Part shown: in pieces, positions 1 to 11,235 of the stretch
Numbering within the stretch: position 1 is the stretch's first letter
Layout: each line of letters opens with the position of its first letter
NCBI RefSeq assembly: GCF_021134715.1
Contig: NC_060019.1
Location: forward strand, 8,184,001-8,248,000
Direction: 5' to 3'
DNA from: Daphnia pulex
Taxonomy: Eukaryota > Arthropoda > Branchiopoda > Diplostraca > Daphniidae
Length of the DNA stretch: 64,000 bases
Translations under genes and position numbers: made by a program
Notes under the pieces: generated by a model
Told to the model about the DNA's origin: nothing
Databases searched by the model: none
Seen by the model: only the letters and a program-made list of their open reading frames with translations

Positions 1-318
1 CTGAATGGATTCGAAAAAAAAACGAACACTTCACTTGCGGGAGAAAGAAAAGATGAGAAAAAAAAAAGTAGCAAACGAAACGCAGACGTGCGCAAACGGC
101 CCCCCACTACGTCACCGAATGCTTTCTGCTCGGATGACAGCATTGAAAGAAAAAAAAGATAAAAATAGGAAAAAAAGAAGAGAGATTACTAACATGGTCA
201 TTGACTAGAATAACAAAATGCGTGGATGTGTGAAAGTGTAAACGGAAAAAAAATGAAATAATAGGGAAAAAAAGGAAAAAAAAAAAACCGTTCGTCGTCT
301 CTCCTCTCATGGGCTGCG
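1..318. other. Non-coding A-rich left edge
   Basis: Very A-rich on the plus strand, with many poly-A runs. The short open frames here are lysine-rich translations of low-complexity DNA and have no family features. It lies downstream of the lipase stop codon and probably holds its 3' UTR. Confidence 0.5.
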
Positions 319-2849
319 TTAGTCCAACGAGTAAGGCCGAAAGGACCGCGTCCTTAGATAATACAACCCGGAAGCACTGAATAAGGGCATCATAAATAAA
401 TAGTACCGAAAGAAGAGAATTAAGGCAAACGGACTCGCGTAAAATAATAATAATAAAAAAAATATTGTTTCATTTGATTCGAAAGAATCGAATTACCTTG
501 TTGTGAGATATTCACCCATGTAGACACATTTCGTCGTGGAATTGGTGCTGCAATTACCGCAACTTCCCTTCAAAAATTCTTTGTACGACGAGCAAGGTAC
601 TGCAGCGAAAGCGTATGGCTGGACGATCGATTCCACAAAGTACTGCCTGGATCGCACGTGACTGCATTTGTCTATCAAATCCCATCATTAATCACCGACA
701 TTTTTCGCACGAAATCCCAAATTAACTTTTTGACGGAAGGGAATATATCCTCACTTGTTTGAAAAGAGAAACCGATACAACCAGGCATCCGGGAGCCACC
801 GTTGGGATAGAAATCGGCGTGTCCCAAAGGCGCTTCAATGCCAACCGCATTACTGAGGCCGGTGCGAGCGTTCGTGTGAATGACGTCGACAAATTTGGCG
901 TCCGACTTGGTCAACCGACGTCGGGCATTAGGCCCATCGAATCCAGGGTACGCCGGATCAAACGCTGAATAACAAAACAAACAAAAGATGACACTAAAGT
1001 AAAACAAAAAGAATAAAGAAACCTCTTGTGATTGTCGGCAAGACATCACGACGCACTGAAGATCGTGACCGTGACAAATGCTTATGAAATGCGTGAGGGT
1101 AAAAAAAAGGAAATTGACACCAATCAAAAAGAAGAAAACAGGGCGGATAGACGAGTGCGTAGTAGACGGAAATTGGAGTGCAGAGAGAATGGCGGTCGAA
1201 CCGCAAATACAGAAAGAAAGAAAAATCGTGAAAAACTATGTACCAGTTATTCGCGGCAGTGTACCGACTTTGAGACTTGCTCCAGCCCATCCGGCAGCAT
1301 GAGCACCCAGACTGAATCCCAGCAAGTGAATGTAGTTGATGGGCGTCCCTTCGTTAACGAGGAAATCCACCAGACCGGCAGCTGCTTTGCCAACGTCACG
1401 TGTGTTAGTTGCAGCAGAGTTGTAGAACGGAGCTCGGGCCAATTCACTCCAATCCACTCCAATGACGTTGTAGTCTCCAACTGACAGGTACGCTGTGACG
1501 ACCCATTAAAATAAAAAGCCATCAGGAAAATGTTGCTCTCTGCATACGAAATGCGGCGCTTCAAATCCGACAAGATCTGACACAAGATGAAAAGAAGATT
1601 TTTTTGTTTGAAATACCGTTGCGCGTCTGGATGACAAACTCCGACACAACGTCGTTAGTAAACCCGTGGAAGAGTATCTTGGTGTACCTGGCCGGCGAAT
1701 AAGTGGACAGTTGGAGGAGCCGAGGCTCGTCGACAAAGAGCTCGCGGGCCACGTGTGCATTTTGTCTGTTGGCGATAAGAAAAAACAAAAAATTCGTCAG
1801 TCGGTCAAGCGGAAAAGGTCAATTCAGTTTCTTCCTTTTCCGTCCATCAACCTTGACCTTCCACTCTTGATCTGATAGTGTGAAGAGAAGAAGAAGCCGA
1901 AGGATACACTATTACGTCTTTCAATCTGATATCAAATTTACCTGGTCCAGAGGAAAAAGCGAATGTTGCGTCGAGTGAGTGAGGGTCGAAGATCCATTGA
2001 TGGGTCATCCATCACGGCAGGATAATAGACCCAGCCATCAGAATCAGGAACGAAAAAAATGCTGGTAGCTGGGTTGACTTGGCCACGTAACGCTAAAACT
2101 GTTTCAAAGATTCAAAGCGTTACAGAACACGTCACTTGTTCAAAAGATTTGGGAGGGAAACTAAAGGGAAATTTTTTTTTTCTTGGCAGGGAAAGTGAAA
2201 TTTTATGAAAGAAAAGACAAGGGCATACGCAATTTACTGCGAATGTCTGGGTCAGATCCCATTTATAGTACAGTTGAATAATAGTCGTAACTCTCTCTTC
2301 TCTCGCTATATGTGGTATCTAATGGCTAAACCATTACACTTTTCTCTGCTTTGGGCCAGACTGTCGGAACAATAAGGGCTTGGCAAATTCCGTTGGCTGG
2401 GTCAGGGGCATTGGGTAGTAAAAACTAAAAAGACGGTTTTACCCGAACCCTATGCCGCTTTCCAATCACGTTTTCTCTCTTTTTATCCATTCATATTTCT
2501 TGGAGCTGACCACTTGGATATAGTAAGGGGAACTTGAAATCAATAGGCAACGTTTAAAAAGCATGATTGGAAAGCGACATGCGAGTGTCGAAATATGTTT
2601 CGCCTTAACAGGACATACGAATGGTGATCTCAACGATCTCTCTCTAAATCAGCAATTTAAATGACTCCCGCTGTGCCATTTACCTGTATACTTTGGAGGA
2701 TGGAAGCTACACCAGAGAGGTTAAGGCAATTTAAAAAAAAAGGTTCAAAGAAAAGAAGAGGACAACGTTTAAAAATAATTAGAAAAATAAAACTTACAAG
2801 TAACCTGTAATCCGGACCATATGGCCCAAATAAATCCGAGTAGAACCAT
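319..2849 (-). CDS. Secreted pancreatic-type triacylglycerol lipase
   Basis: Seven-exon model, 341 aa: 2849-2798, 2098-1942, 1765-1617, 1492-1244, 964-755, 671-497, 352-319; every junction has GT-AG borders and keeps frame. It begins with a hydrophobic signal sequence (MVLLGFIWAIWSGLQVT), so the enzyme should be secreted or lumenal. The alpha/beta-hydrolase nucleophile elbow GFSLGAH puts the catalytic Ser at residue 180. The Asp in FDPAYPG (205) and the His in KCSHVRS (277) complete the Ser-Asp-His triad in the order and spacing of the pancreatic lipase family. The protein ends shortly after the catalytic domain, as in insect neutral lipases and phospholipase A1-like proteins, and lacks a C-terminal PLAT domain. 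Triacylglycerol and phospholipid substrates cannot be told apart from this. The last 34-nt exon is the least certain. The start is the first ATG in frame after a stop in the signal exon. Confidence 0.87.
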
Positions 2850-4246
2850 TCACAGAGCAACGAAGAATCGCCGTACACAGGTACACACACACACACCCAA
2901 GAAAGCCGTCGAATAATCCGATACATATATAAAAAGTGATGAGATGACGTCCTTGTCGTTCTTGGGGATAGAAGATAGAAAGAGCGGAGGGCATCAACCA
3001 GATGAACCGGTGAGCTTCCCTCTCTTTCGATGATTTTTCTTCAGCTGTTTCGATACACGGCCATCGAGGACGACTGGCGAGACAAGACTGAACCTAACAC
3101 ACGGCCCGCTCTTTTCTCTCCGTACCTAGGCAGTAGCCGAGTGGCCTCAGGTGGGCACGCATCCACACTAGCGGCTCTTTTTCCCTAGTCCTCCCAACCA
3201 GAACTCACTCGGCACCTTCCTACGTGCCGTTAAAACGACGCGTAATGAAGAGGGAGCAAAAAACACTAAAAACCAAATTTAAAAGAAAAAGATCGCCACC
3301 CGTTATCAGTTTATCACGGTGGCGTCTAGCGTTGGCTGAAACCAGACACCAAACAGTTACGTTATTAGTTTGATTAAAACAATTTCAAATGTCAGAATGA
3401 ATTGGCTGGTCCACAAATAAATGACTACCACGTTTTTTCTCTTTTTTAACAGTTACTTTCTCCTCTTCTCAAATCGTCTCCATAAGTCATCTTGTCACGG
3501 TATTTTGCACAGTATTCGACTAGTGCGCGTGTTTCTTTCGCCGTACACAAAGGAAGAAGAAAAAAAAACTCACCTTGAGAAGTAGTTTGGCGTCAGGTGC
3601 GTGCACTTCTCGTACGTAATTCCCCTCATGCTAGAAATGCATTCAAAAACCATCTGTCTGGGGTTGGATAAGAAATAAAAAGAGTGAGAGAAGAACACCA
3701 GAACAAACGACCAAAATGGGAATAACTGTTTTCTTCTTTTTTTGTCAATAACGGTCCAATCTAAAAGGAACCGCCTCCATCTCATGGGTCTTCATTCCGA
3801 ACAAGTTTCAAATTTTGAAATCGACAGACCTATTGACAAATCACTTGGGAATCACAAATCTAAAAAAAAAAAAGGAGAATCATTAAGGTCAAGGTTTAGA
3901 TGATTTGACCCAATGGAATACATTTGAAATAAATACAGGTTTTTTCGTATTTTTTTTTGTGATACTTGTTTTTTTTCTCTCTATTACAGAAGCTAAATTC
4001 GGAAGGTGAAGAAATTCCATAACATGTTTAGTTTGTTTCATAAGAGTGCGGGGTTTTCAAGATGCGTAGAAACATTAGAAATCTGAATGGGGTTGGAATC
4101 AAATTCCAAAAATGGTCCTACACGTAATAATACAAGAATTGCATATTTCAATTTTTCGTAAAGAAAATAAGAAATGTACAAATGCTTTTCGAATTTTAAT
4201 ATTAGACACATGTGCAGCATCGGGGGATACCTTACAAAGCCAACAT
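2850..4246. other. Region between the lipase and PPP1R15, with one orphan exon
   Basis: No complete coding gene is visible. It should contain the lipase promoter and leader and the PPP1R15 3' UTR. A polypyrimidine tract with AG near 2975 (minus strand) could be the acceptor of a lipase leader exon. One well-bordered exon candidate at 3574-3657 is listed separately. Confidence 0.5.
3574..3657 (-). other. Orphan exon candidate, possibly lipase 5' leader
   Basis: On the minus strand, a pyrimidine-rich stretch ending CCCCAG precedes an 84-nt open segment that ends in AAG|GTGAGT, a strong donor. It contains an ATG and stays open for 27 codons. Its phase does not fit the lipase signal-peptide exon as coding sequence, so a 5' UTR exon of the lipase, or an exon of an unseen transcript, is more likely. 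Confidence 0.3.
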
Positions 4247-5569
4247 TCATTTCAAATGGCTCGCGTCTGTATGATCGGCATCGTATTTTAGGTTTCTCCG
4301 GCGAACACGATCGCGATGCGATGGATCGAGAATAGGGGCTAGAATGGCAGCAGTAGAGTCAATTCTTTCCCGGAATCGGTCTGCATCACGAGCAAACCTC
4401 TCCCAATCCCCTTTACGGGCAGCTCGATGAGCGTGGGTCCAGGTGAGCATTGGACGGATGCGAGTAAGTTTGCTATCGACAGGGAAATGTACCTATGATC
4501 GAATAAAGAATTTAGTAGAAGAGCAACAAATCAACCGACATCTTCCGAGTACCTGCTTGGATCGACTGGTTTTCCGAATTCCGTCCGTTTCGTCAACAGC
4601 TGTCGACAAATTTCGATCCCATCTGCGATTAGCATCCTGGATACGCTCCTCAGACAGTTTGCGTTCTCTGGCTTCCTCCTCATCGTCAAAAACGTACCCG
4701 CTTCCGCAAGAGATCAACACACCATCACTCTCGTCGCTGTCGTAGTCGTCCAAAGCAGCAGCAGGCACTGGGGGCGTCTGACTAACGGGTGACGAAATTG
4801 GAGAAAGTGAATCACCGTTCCATTTAAAGTCACTAATAACTTCGCCGTTTTCGCTTTGGAAATCCTCGACGCAGTCCCAATCTGAGTCAGATTCATCAGA
4901 GTCGTCGCTGTCCCCAACACAAACCACAATGTTTCTCAGCCATGGATTAGATAAGAGCACATCTTGATTCGCTTCCGGACTCACACTAGCCCAACTGCTT
5001 TCCGAGCTTTCACTAACGGTCCGGCAAGGGGCAGGACTCAGTTGATTTTCTTGCTGATTCGGCATAGTAGGTGATGAAACAGATACGACTTGCGTCACTG
5101 CGGGGGACGATATCACTACGTTTGGTGGTAGATATTCACTTTTACTTGGCGATGTTTTCGTTTTCGCACAACTATTAGGAATAGTCACTGTCTGTTTCTG
5201 ACAATACTTTTCACCAAATGGTTTAGTTTGAGTATGATTAGATGATTTGACATTAGGTATCACTGTGTCCATTAAACTTTCAAACATATCCTTGAAATTA
5301 AACGATATACATATACTTTTTTGTTCACAACTTTTGCTGCCAACAAAACCGCCAACAACAAAAGGTGGAGCCTGAAAGAGCTTTGTACCAGGATCCAATC
5401 CTTTTTTCACATGAAATGTTAAGTCATCAAACCCATAGTTGTTTAGAGACAACATTCTGTTAGGCCTACTGGAGGCTGATTTCACACATCCACTGAATGA
5501 TGGAGCCCTGAAACGGGCATCAGGGCCTCTAATGTAATCCATGGAAATATCTACAGCAGAGAATTTCAT
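4247..5569 (-). CDS. PPP1R15: PPP1R15 (GADD34/CReP-type) eIF2-alpha phosphatase regulator
   Basis: Two exons (5569-4553 and 4492-4247), 420 aa. Family members recruit protein phosphatase 1 and actin to dephosphorylate eIF2-alpha, ending the integrated stress response. The C-terminus carries the family signature. A PP1-docking RVxF-type motif KQVHF (residues 338-342) is formed exactly across the splice junction, and about 20 residues later comes the eIF2-alpha-binding helix with AARKGDWERFARD and DRFRERI. The first 330 residues are low complexity and Ser/Pro/Asp-rich, with an acidic stretch around DDSDESDSDWD; this disordered N-terminal part is typical and poorly conserved. The start is the ATG at 5569. 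The frame stays open a little further upstream but with no other ATG. Possible upstream ORFs precede it. Confidence 0.88.
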
Positions 5570-5621
5570 AAGAAAATGAAACCTGATAAAAAAACAAAAT
5601 AATTGGACATACCTTATCAAT

Positions 5622-5816
5622 TTAATGGAAGGTTTTGTTTTGTCCCAAAACAGTGCTGTACTTTTGAGAATGCCACGGTTCTACAGCAACAAATACATCA
5701 ACAATCAAGTCTTTACAGAAATAACCACAATCAACAAGGTGAAACATGGAAACGGCAGCCAATTTTTTGTCCGCAATTGGTATGATAACGTTCGAAACTT
5801 TCTGTGATACAGCCAT
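5622..5816 (-). promoter_or_regulatory. Candidate upstream ORF of PPP1R15
   Basis: A 64-codon ORF starts with a good initiation context (purine at -3, G at +4) and ends 52 nt before the PPP1R15 start codon. A second, five-codon ORF (5681-5698, ATG to TAG) lies inside it in another frame. Upstream ORFs are known to control GADD34-family mRNAs under stress. Whether this DNA is in the transcript is not known, because the start site cannot be read from the sequence. Confidence 0.35.
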
Positions 5817-6723
5817 TCCTTTTTGAAATAACTATGTCGATTGAAAAACGTTAAATCACAAAAACCAGGATTTGTATTCCGATTTAAAATTGCTGATTGG
5901 TCGAACCAGATTCTCTGATTAATTTAAAAAGTAGGTACGATTGGGAAGAACACTAATTTGTATCAAGGAAATCTTTCTGATGGTGTGCTATGATGTTACT
6001 CTTTGAATGCTAGAGAATGTCTGTAGTGTCGGCCATGATGGATTTGGAATGGAAGCCCTTGAAGAAAAGTTGCTGTTTAGCATCATGACGTCAAAACAAT
6101 TGCATAAGCCAATTCCTATTGGTGGATAGTTTTCCAGTGGTAATTCAAACAAACAAGGGACTTCCCTTGTAGTTTTCCGAATGTAACACGCACAAAATAT
6201 CATGCAACAAGCGACAAGTCGAAATTTCTTGATCTGATGTCAGAATGCTTCGTCATCAATGAATACCAACAATGAATCGACAATTTGTTGACATTTTTTT
6301 TTATGAATTTGCGTTGACCAATCGGGATCTTCCAGCATGAAATTCGTTATATTCGGGGTTTTTATCTCTATAATTTGTTTTCCACAACAATTCACGATAA
6401 GCGTGATAAAAGTCAACAAACGGTGAACGTGCCAGGTGACACGTAGAAATCAACTCATTAGAACCCATGTGTTGTTACTTACGTAAACAGATGGCAATTC
6501 AAATAAAAAAGGCACTGCACTGCCTGTCACGGAACAATTGCGTTGTATTTTGTTCCATAAGCTGAAAAGTTAGGCATATCAAATTATAGTTGTAGACTTG
6601 TAGCACATTTGGGTGTAGTTTTGACTAGCGAGTATTCAAGGAAAATTTTATTTTGTCCTGAAATGCACAAGATTTAGTTGGTTCCTTTTAAGTCGAGTGG
6701 AACAATGAGGTCAACAAATCGAT
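5817..6723. other. Intergenic, KIF3A 3' side to PPP1R15 5' side
   Basis: AT-rich with no supportable exon. It should contain the KIF3A 3' UTR on the right and the PPP1R15 promoter on the left. Two short hairpin-like elements are visible near 6155-6172 and 6508-6524; nothing else stands out. Confidence 0.45.
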
Positions 6724-9417
6724 TTACCGCTGAGCTGAGGGGGTGCGAGCACCTTTTCCTGTAAGGCGCGCACTGGTCGCCGACCGAGATTTCATTTTCG
6801 CTGATTTAGGACGAACAGGATCAGATAAGCCAATGATGTCGTCATATGAGAGATACACGTAACTGAGATCCAGTTCAGGTCTCTGTGGATCGCCAAATTC
6901 ATTAGTGAAATCAGATCGCTAAGCTTGGTAATAAGACGTACGTAGGTGGAGCGAGCAGATCGCCGAGGAGAATTGTACTGGTTGATGTTATTTCCAGCAT
7001 AGGCCACGCCTCTCAGTTGCCATTCACCGTACTCTTCACTCCAGTTGACATGTTGTTCGATAATTTGCTAATGACAACATTGCAATTTTATCATTGACAA
7101 CTTACAAGAGTTTGATGACAAAAATGTGAGGAATACCTGATACGCAGCCGGGATGTATTCGTCGACGACCAAAGTAGAAAGCTTTAATTCTTTAGAGAGC
7201 TGTCGTACACCCTCGAGGAGTTGTTCCATTTGTGTCTGATGTTCCTGCCTCATATCTTCAATCTCGCTCTTGGACGAGTGAAGTAGCGTCCAGACTTTGC
7301 GCAGCTTTCTCGTCTTACCCTGCACCTCTTCTTGCAACGAGCTGTAACGCTCTTCCATATCTATCCGCTCGGCTTCTTTCTCTTGCAACTGTTGGCGCAG
7401 CAAATCTTCTTTGGCCTTTCGTTTCTCAAGCTCTTTTCTCGCATCCTCTAGCAAACTGGCCTGTTGTTCCACCCTGTCAAGCAAATTCTCACCTCCTACG
7501 ATGACTTTGCTTTCAAGTGAAGCTAGTTTCTGTCTCAGACGCATTTCTTCTTCCCTGTTTGACACAGATATTGAATCAGGGGATTTATTTGAAAATCTGT
7601 GACGCTGAAACTTACGCAGCAGTCTGCAATTCTTTCTCTTGTTCCGCCAAAGTTTGGGCCACTTTTTTGCGCTCCTCCTCCGCTAGTTGGCTACTTTCCA
7701 TAACCATTCTTCGCTCCTCATCAATCTTGGCCTGTAAATAATGAATTCTCAGTTGCCAAATATTTATCAGATAGACGATAGGATTACTTTGATGGCAGCT
7801 CGTTCACTCTCCGTCCGCGGTTTTCGTTTCTTATCTTTGCGCAGCTCGTAGTTTTCTTCGCCACTTTCGTCCGAACTGGCACTACCAACTGTACGGATTA
7901 GATAAGATTACGTCAACAAACAATAATTCTCATTTAAATATTCAAACCTTCTTCTAACTGTCTACGAAGCTCTTCAATCTCTCTTTGGAATTGCTTGAGC
8001 AACGCATCCTTAGGATCCTCGTTGATACGAGCTTTGTTTCGGATATTTTTGGCTCGGCTTGCATAGCGAAGTGTGTTCAGAGTTTCATCAAAGTTGAAAG
8101 ATGCGGGTCCGATATTTGCGCACTATCTCCAACAAGTGCCAAGGTGTCATTATTAAACTGAGAGAACGTGTTGAGGATTCAGGTTTTATACCATGAGGGT
8201 TTTGGCGTTTCCACCAAGAGAATCTTGCAACAGCCTAGTTAGCTTGGAATTGCGGTATGGAACGTGAGAGGCCTTGCCATCAGCCAAAGATGAAATTACA
8301 TTTCCCAATGTAGATAATGACCAATTGATCTTGGATGCTTCTCGCAGTCGGAGACCTGAAGCTCCACTTTTGGTCTGTCGTTCACTTCCAGCCAAATCCA
8401 CCTTTCAAGACAAAATAATCGTAAATTCTTCTCAACCGAGGAACAAAGATGATGCGTTACAAACCAGATTCAGTCGACCGACATGAAGAGTGCTGTTTCC
8501 ATCTATTCCTTTCTCGCTGCACTCGACGGCAACCGTGAAAATGGCGTGAGAACGCGATGAATGGATGTTCATTTGGGTAGCACCCACCGATCCTGATAGT
8601 TTCGATCAAAGTTACAGATTATAATCTTCAATGTAAATATAAAAGGAAGCATCTTACTATTTTTATTTCCCATCGTCATTATACGCTCCATGTCCTCGGC
8701 ATTATTCACAACATAAGTAGACAGATCTTTGACATAGACGCCAACGTCGGGCCTTTCTTTGATTTCCAGATGGACATTTTGGTTCTTGCTCAGTAAATCC
8801 CTGACTTCTTCATTGTAGATTTCAAGGTAAGAGACACGAACTAAGAACCTGTGGAAAATTCCAGCCAATTCATAAAATCAAAAGTTCTGATTATTTAATT
8901 GAGCTATATCTACTACACACTTTTTTCTTTCTGATTCTTTAGCTATATGGCCAAAGATGTGTGCAAATGAATTTGGAATGATTCCCCTTAGTTCAGGGGC
9001 TTGAGGGTTGCCCTCCATGGTGAATGTTTTGCCTGTTCCAGTTTGCCCATAGGCAAATATTGTGCCATTATATCCTTCCAGAACATTCTGAACTAGAGGT
9101 CTTGCAGCATGGTTGTAGACTTCCATCTAGAATGGAAATGTTGTAGTAAGAACATTGTTTCAGTCTGAAAAAAGAACCGACAATACCTGAGAAGATTCTT
9201 GTCCGAATACAGAATCAAACACAAAGCTTCTGTCCACATCATTGTACGATTGACCAGTCCCATTAGCACCATTGTTTTGGGCTCGAAGAATAATAGTATT
9301 ATTAACTGAATCAACTTTGACGACGGTTTTGTAACCGGCAGTCTTCTCAGTTTCGCTCAGTGGTCTCACTCTGACCACAACTTTGACATTTTCCGATATA
9401 GAGCTGGTGTCCATCAT
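6724..9417 (-). CDS. KIF3A: Kinesin-2 motor subunit KIF3A (fly Klp64D type)
   Basis: Eleven exons (9417-9187, 9126-8921, 8848-8658, 8592-8465, 8401-8192, 8122-7948, 7888-7788, 7731-7616, 7554-7137, 7067-6942, 6882-6724), 686 aa, close to the usual 700. The N-terminal motor domain has the P-loop GQTGTGKT (104-111), switch I in [11 protein letters not shown] and switch II DLAGSER. The segment [12 protein letters not shown] followed by [17 protein letters not shown] is KIF3A-like rather than KIF3B-like. A charged neck and a long Glu/Lys/Gln-rich coiled coil (exons 7-9) follow, then a basic tail containing [12 protein letters not shown]. With KIF3B and KAP3 it forms heterotrimeric kinesin-2, the plus-end motor for anterograde intraflagellar and axonal transport. 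Two adjacent ATGs (9417, 9414) could start it. Confidence 0.96.
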
Positions 9418-9571
9418 TTACCAGTACATGAAAATAACTGGTGCAATTCTCAAATGAGATCTATATGAGATCAAAACCCCACCCTTTTAGATCACTGAAA
9501 TTGAGAATCGCATGTTTCTACCAGATTCTAGCAGAAGACAAATTAATCGATACTGTTGACGTTGCGTTGCT
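9418..9571. promoter_or_regulatory. KIF3A upstream region, possibly bidirectional
   Basis: A short AT-rich gap separates the KIF3A start codon from a small plus-strand ORF. It must hold the KIF3A promoter or leader. No TATA box or other defining motif was recognised. Confidence 0.35.
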
Positions 9572-9691
9572 ATGGGAGATTCAGAAGTAATTGATCGGTG
9601 CCGCCATCTGACAGCGAAATATTGTGGCAATTCTCCTGGAATGAAATCGTTCAATCACGAACGCTGGATGTCGTCTTCTCGGAGGAAATAA
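9572..9691 (+). CDS. Hypothetical small ORF divergent from KIF3A
   Basis: A 39-codon ORF beginning ATGGGAGATTCAG lies head-to-head with KIF3A, 154 bp from its start codon. The composition looks like a normal protein (mixed, with CRHLTAKYCGNSPGMKSF in the middle), unlike the low-complexity frames around it. It could be a complete small protein or the first exon of a spliced gene whose donor I cannot fix. No family was recognised. Confidence 0.22.
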   Translation: MGDSEVIDRCRHLTAKYCGNSPGMKSFNHERWMSSSRRK

Positions 9692-10827
9692 AGGAACGAC
9701 ATTGTCGTCGTATATATTCTTTCACCCGAAATCACGGTCAGCACAAATCGCCTTTGGAGCTGATGGTTGAAAACGACGTTGCTGGGTAGGAAATCTCGTC
9801 AAATGAGTTCCCTGGCGTCCCCCTAAGTTCCAAGTCAAACGGCGAGTGAGTACATTAGCCGTTTAATAATAGGAGAGAATCTCTTGAATCAACATTGAAG
9901 GGAAAACGGATATCGTTTATTGCAGCTCGAGGGGGTTGGACGATGAGCACGAGGAGGGAAGTAATGTCAACACAATAATGCACACTGCAGATTCTCTAAT
10001 ATGTTTTCTCGATCGTCGTCGTCATCGCGGGACGGAAGAAGAAACAAGTCGAACCGTTGATTGGTTATGTACTACATGGTGTGTGTGTTCACAGTACAGT
10101 TTCGTTCACGGGAATATGTCGTCTATTCATTATAGTGACTAAGTTGTGCACATGTGTAATTTATAAAGCTTATATTAGCTTCTTCCTTCATCGCCCGTGT
10201 ACTACAATTATCTTTTTGGGGGGTCCCTGTTGTTGCCTATGTGAGCCTCTTTGGTTCACCAGGTGACTGCCGTTTCCCGGGTGCCGTTCATGAGGTGGAA
10301 AAAGCGTGTTTGGGACGGGGGGCTCCGCCAAACTTCACGAGAAATGCGCGGAGAGATACGAACGTGAACGCTGTAAGATGGGAAAGCGGTTATCGGGATT
10401 GGAGAATAAAAGCGGCAGAGTCGATTCACGGTCGACCAACAGTGGCAGCTGCACATCAAAGAACAAGTCTGCTGCTGCTGCTGCTGCTTCTGCTGCGAGG
10501 ATCCATCGAGCTAGGATGTACACATCAGAGCAATATAGATCAGTTTGACACGCGTGAATGCAGCCACTCTAGTAACTCGTCCATCTCACCGAAAACTGCT
10601 GCGGGAGTGGAGCATTTATTGCCTCCCCCTTCCGCACTTTTTTCTCAACAGCCCACCCGAAAATAAAAAAGTCTCGAGTGTGTTCCAGTCAATTTCACTG
10701 TTGCCACACCCTCTTTTTCCATTTGAAAAATATTTAAAAAAAAAGTCCTCGTCGATATTTCCCGTGTAAGCTCCTCCGCGTGTTCCGTCATCGGGAAAGA
10801 AGATCTACGTAATGCTTCCAGTACTAC

Positions 10828-10848
10828 ATGTGTGTGTGTGTGTGTGTA
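10828..10848. repeat. (GT)n microsatellite
   Basis: About ten uninterrupted GT dinucleotides; visible directly. Confidence 0.9.
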
Positions 10849-11216
10849 CTAGAAGCGCGTGTCAGCGTGTATAATCGGAGGCGGGGTCCTGCCGGCAGTG
10901 GAACGCCAGTCGCCAGCATCGTCTTTTTGTCAAATCTTTTCATCTTTTTCTTTCTTGCGTTTCTGAACGAGTCATCAAGTTGTCGGCCGATATGGCGGAG
11001 AGAGAGACAAGAGGCTGGCGCAGAGATAAAGGGGGGAGAAAAAGTCTAAAAAGTTCCCGGAGTAGAGAGAGAGAGCCAATTCTTTTCGACTCTATTGGTT
11101 GGGGGGAGGGAAAGCCGATCGATCCCGGTCGGGACTGTTTGTATGCGAAGCGGGCGGGATGAGAGCTGTCAGCAAATATTCGGAAAACGAGTTGGAGACG
11201 ATTTTGAATGCCGAGC

Positions 11217-11235
11217 TTCTTCTTCTTCTTCTTCT
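11217..11235. repeat. (TTC)n microsatellite
   Basis: Six TTC units in a row. Similar runs of the complement recur through the window, for example at 13457-13477 and 15356-15371. Confidence 0.9.

Noticed and set aside
2657-2926. Alternative lipase N-terminus in the frame containing YGDSSLLCEWFYSD
   Set aside because: Its phase at the 2798 donor does not fit the next exon, while the frame with the short signal peptide fits exactly.
5583-5612. Intron-like interval just upstream of the PPP1R15 start (GTATGT...TTTATCAG)
   Set aside because: Only 30 nt long, too short for a spliceosomal intron; the leader was left unspliced.
10241-10666. 141-aa plus-strand frame with Leu run
   Set aside because: The Leu run is a translated CTG repeat; no domain, splice support or conservation signal visible.
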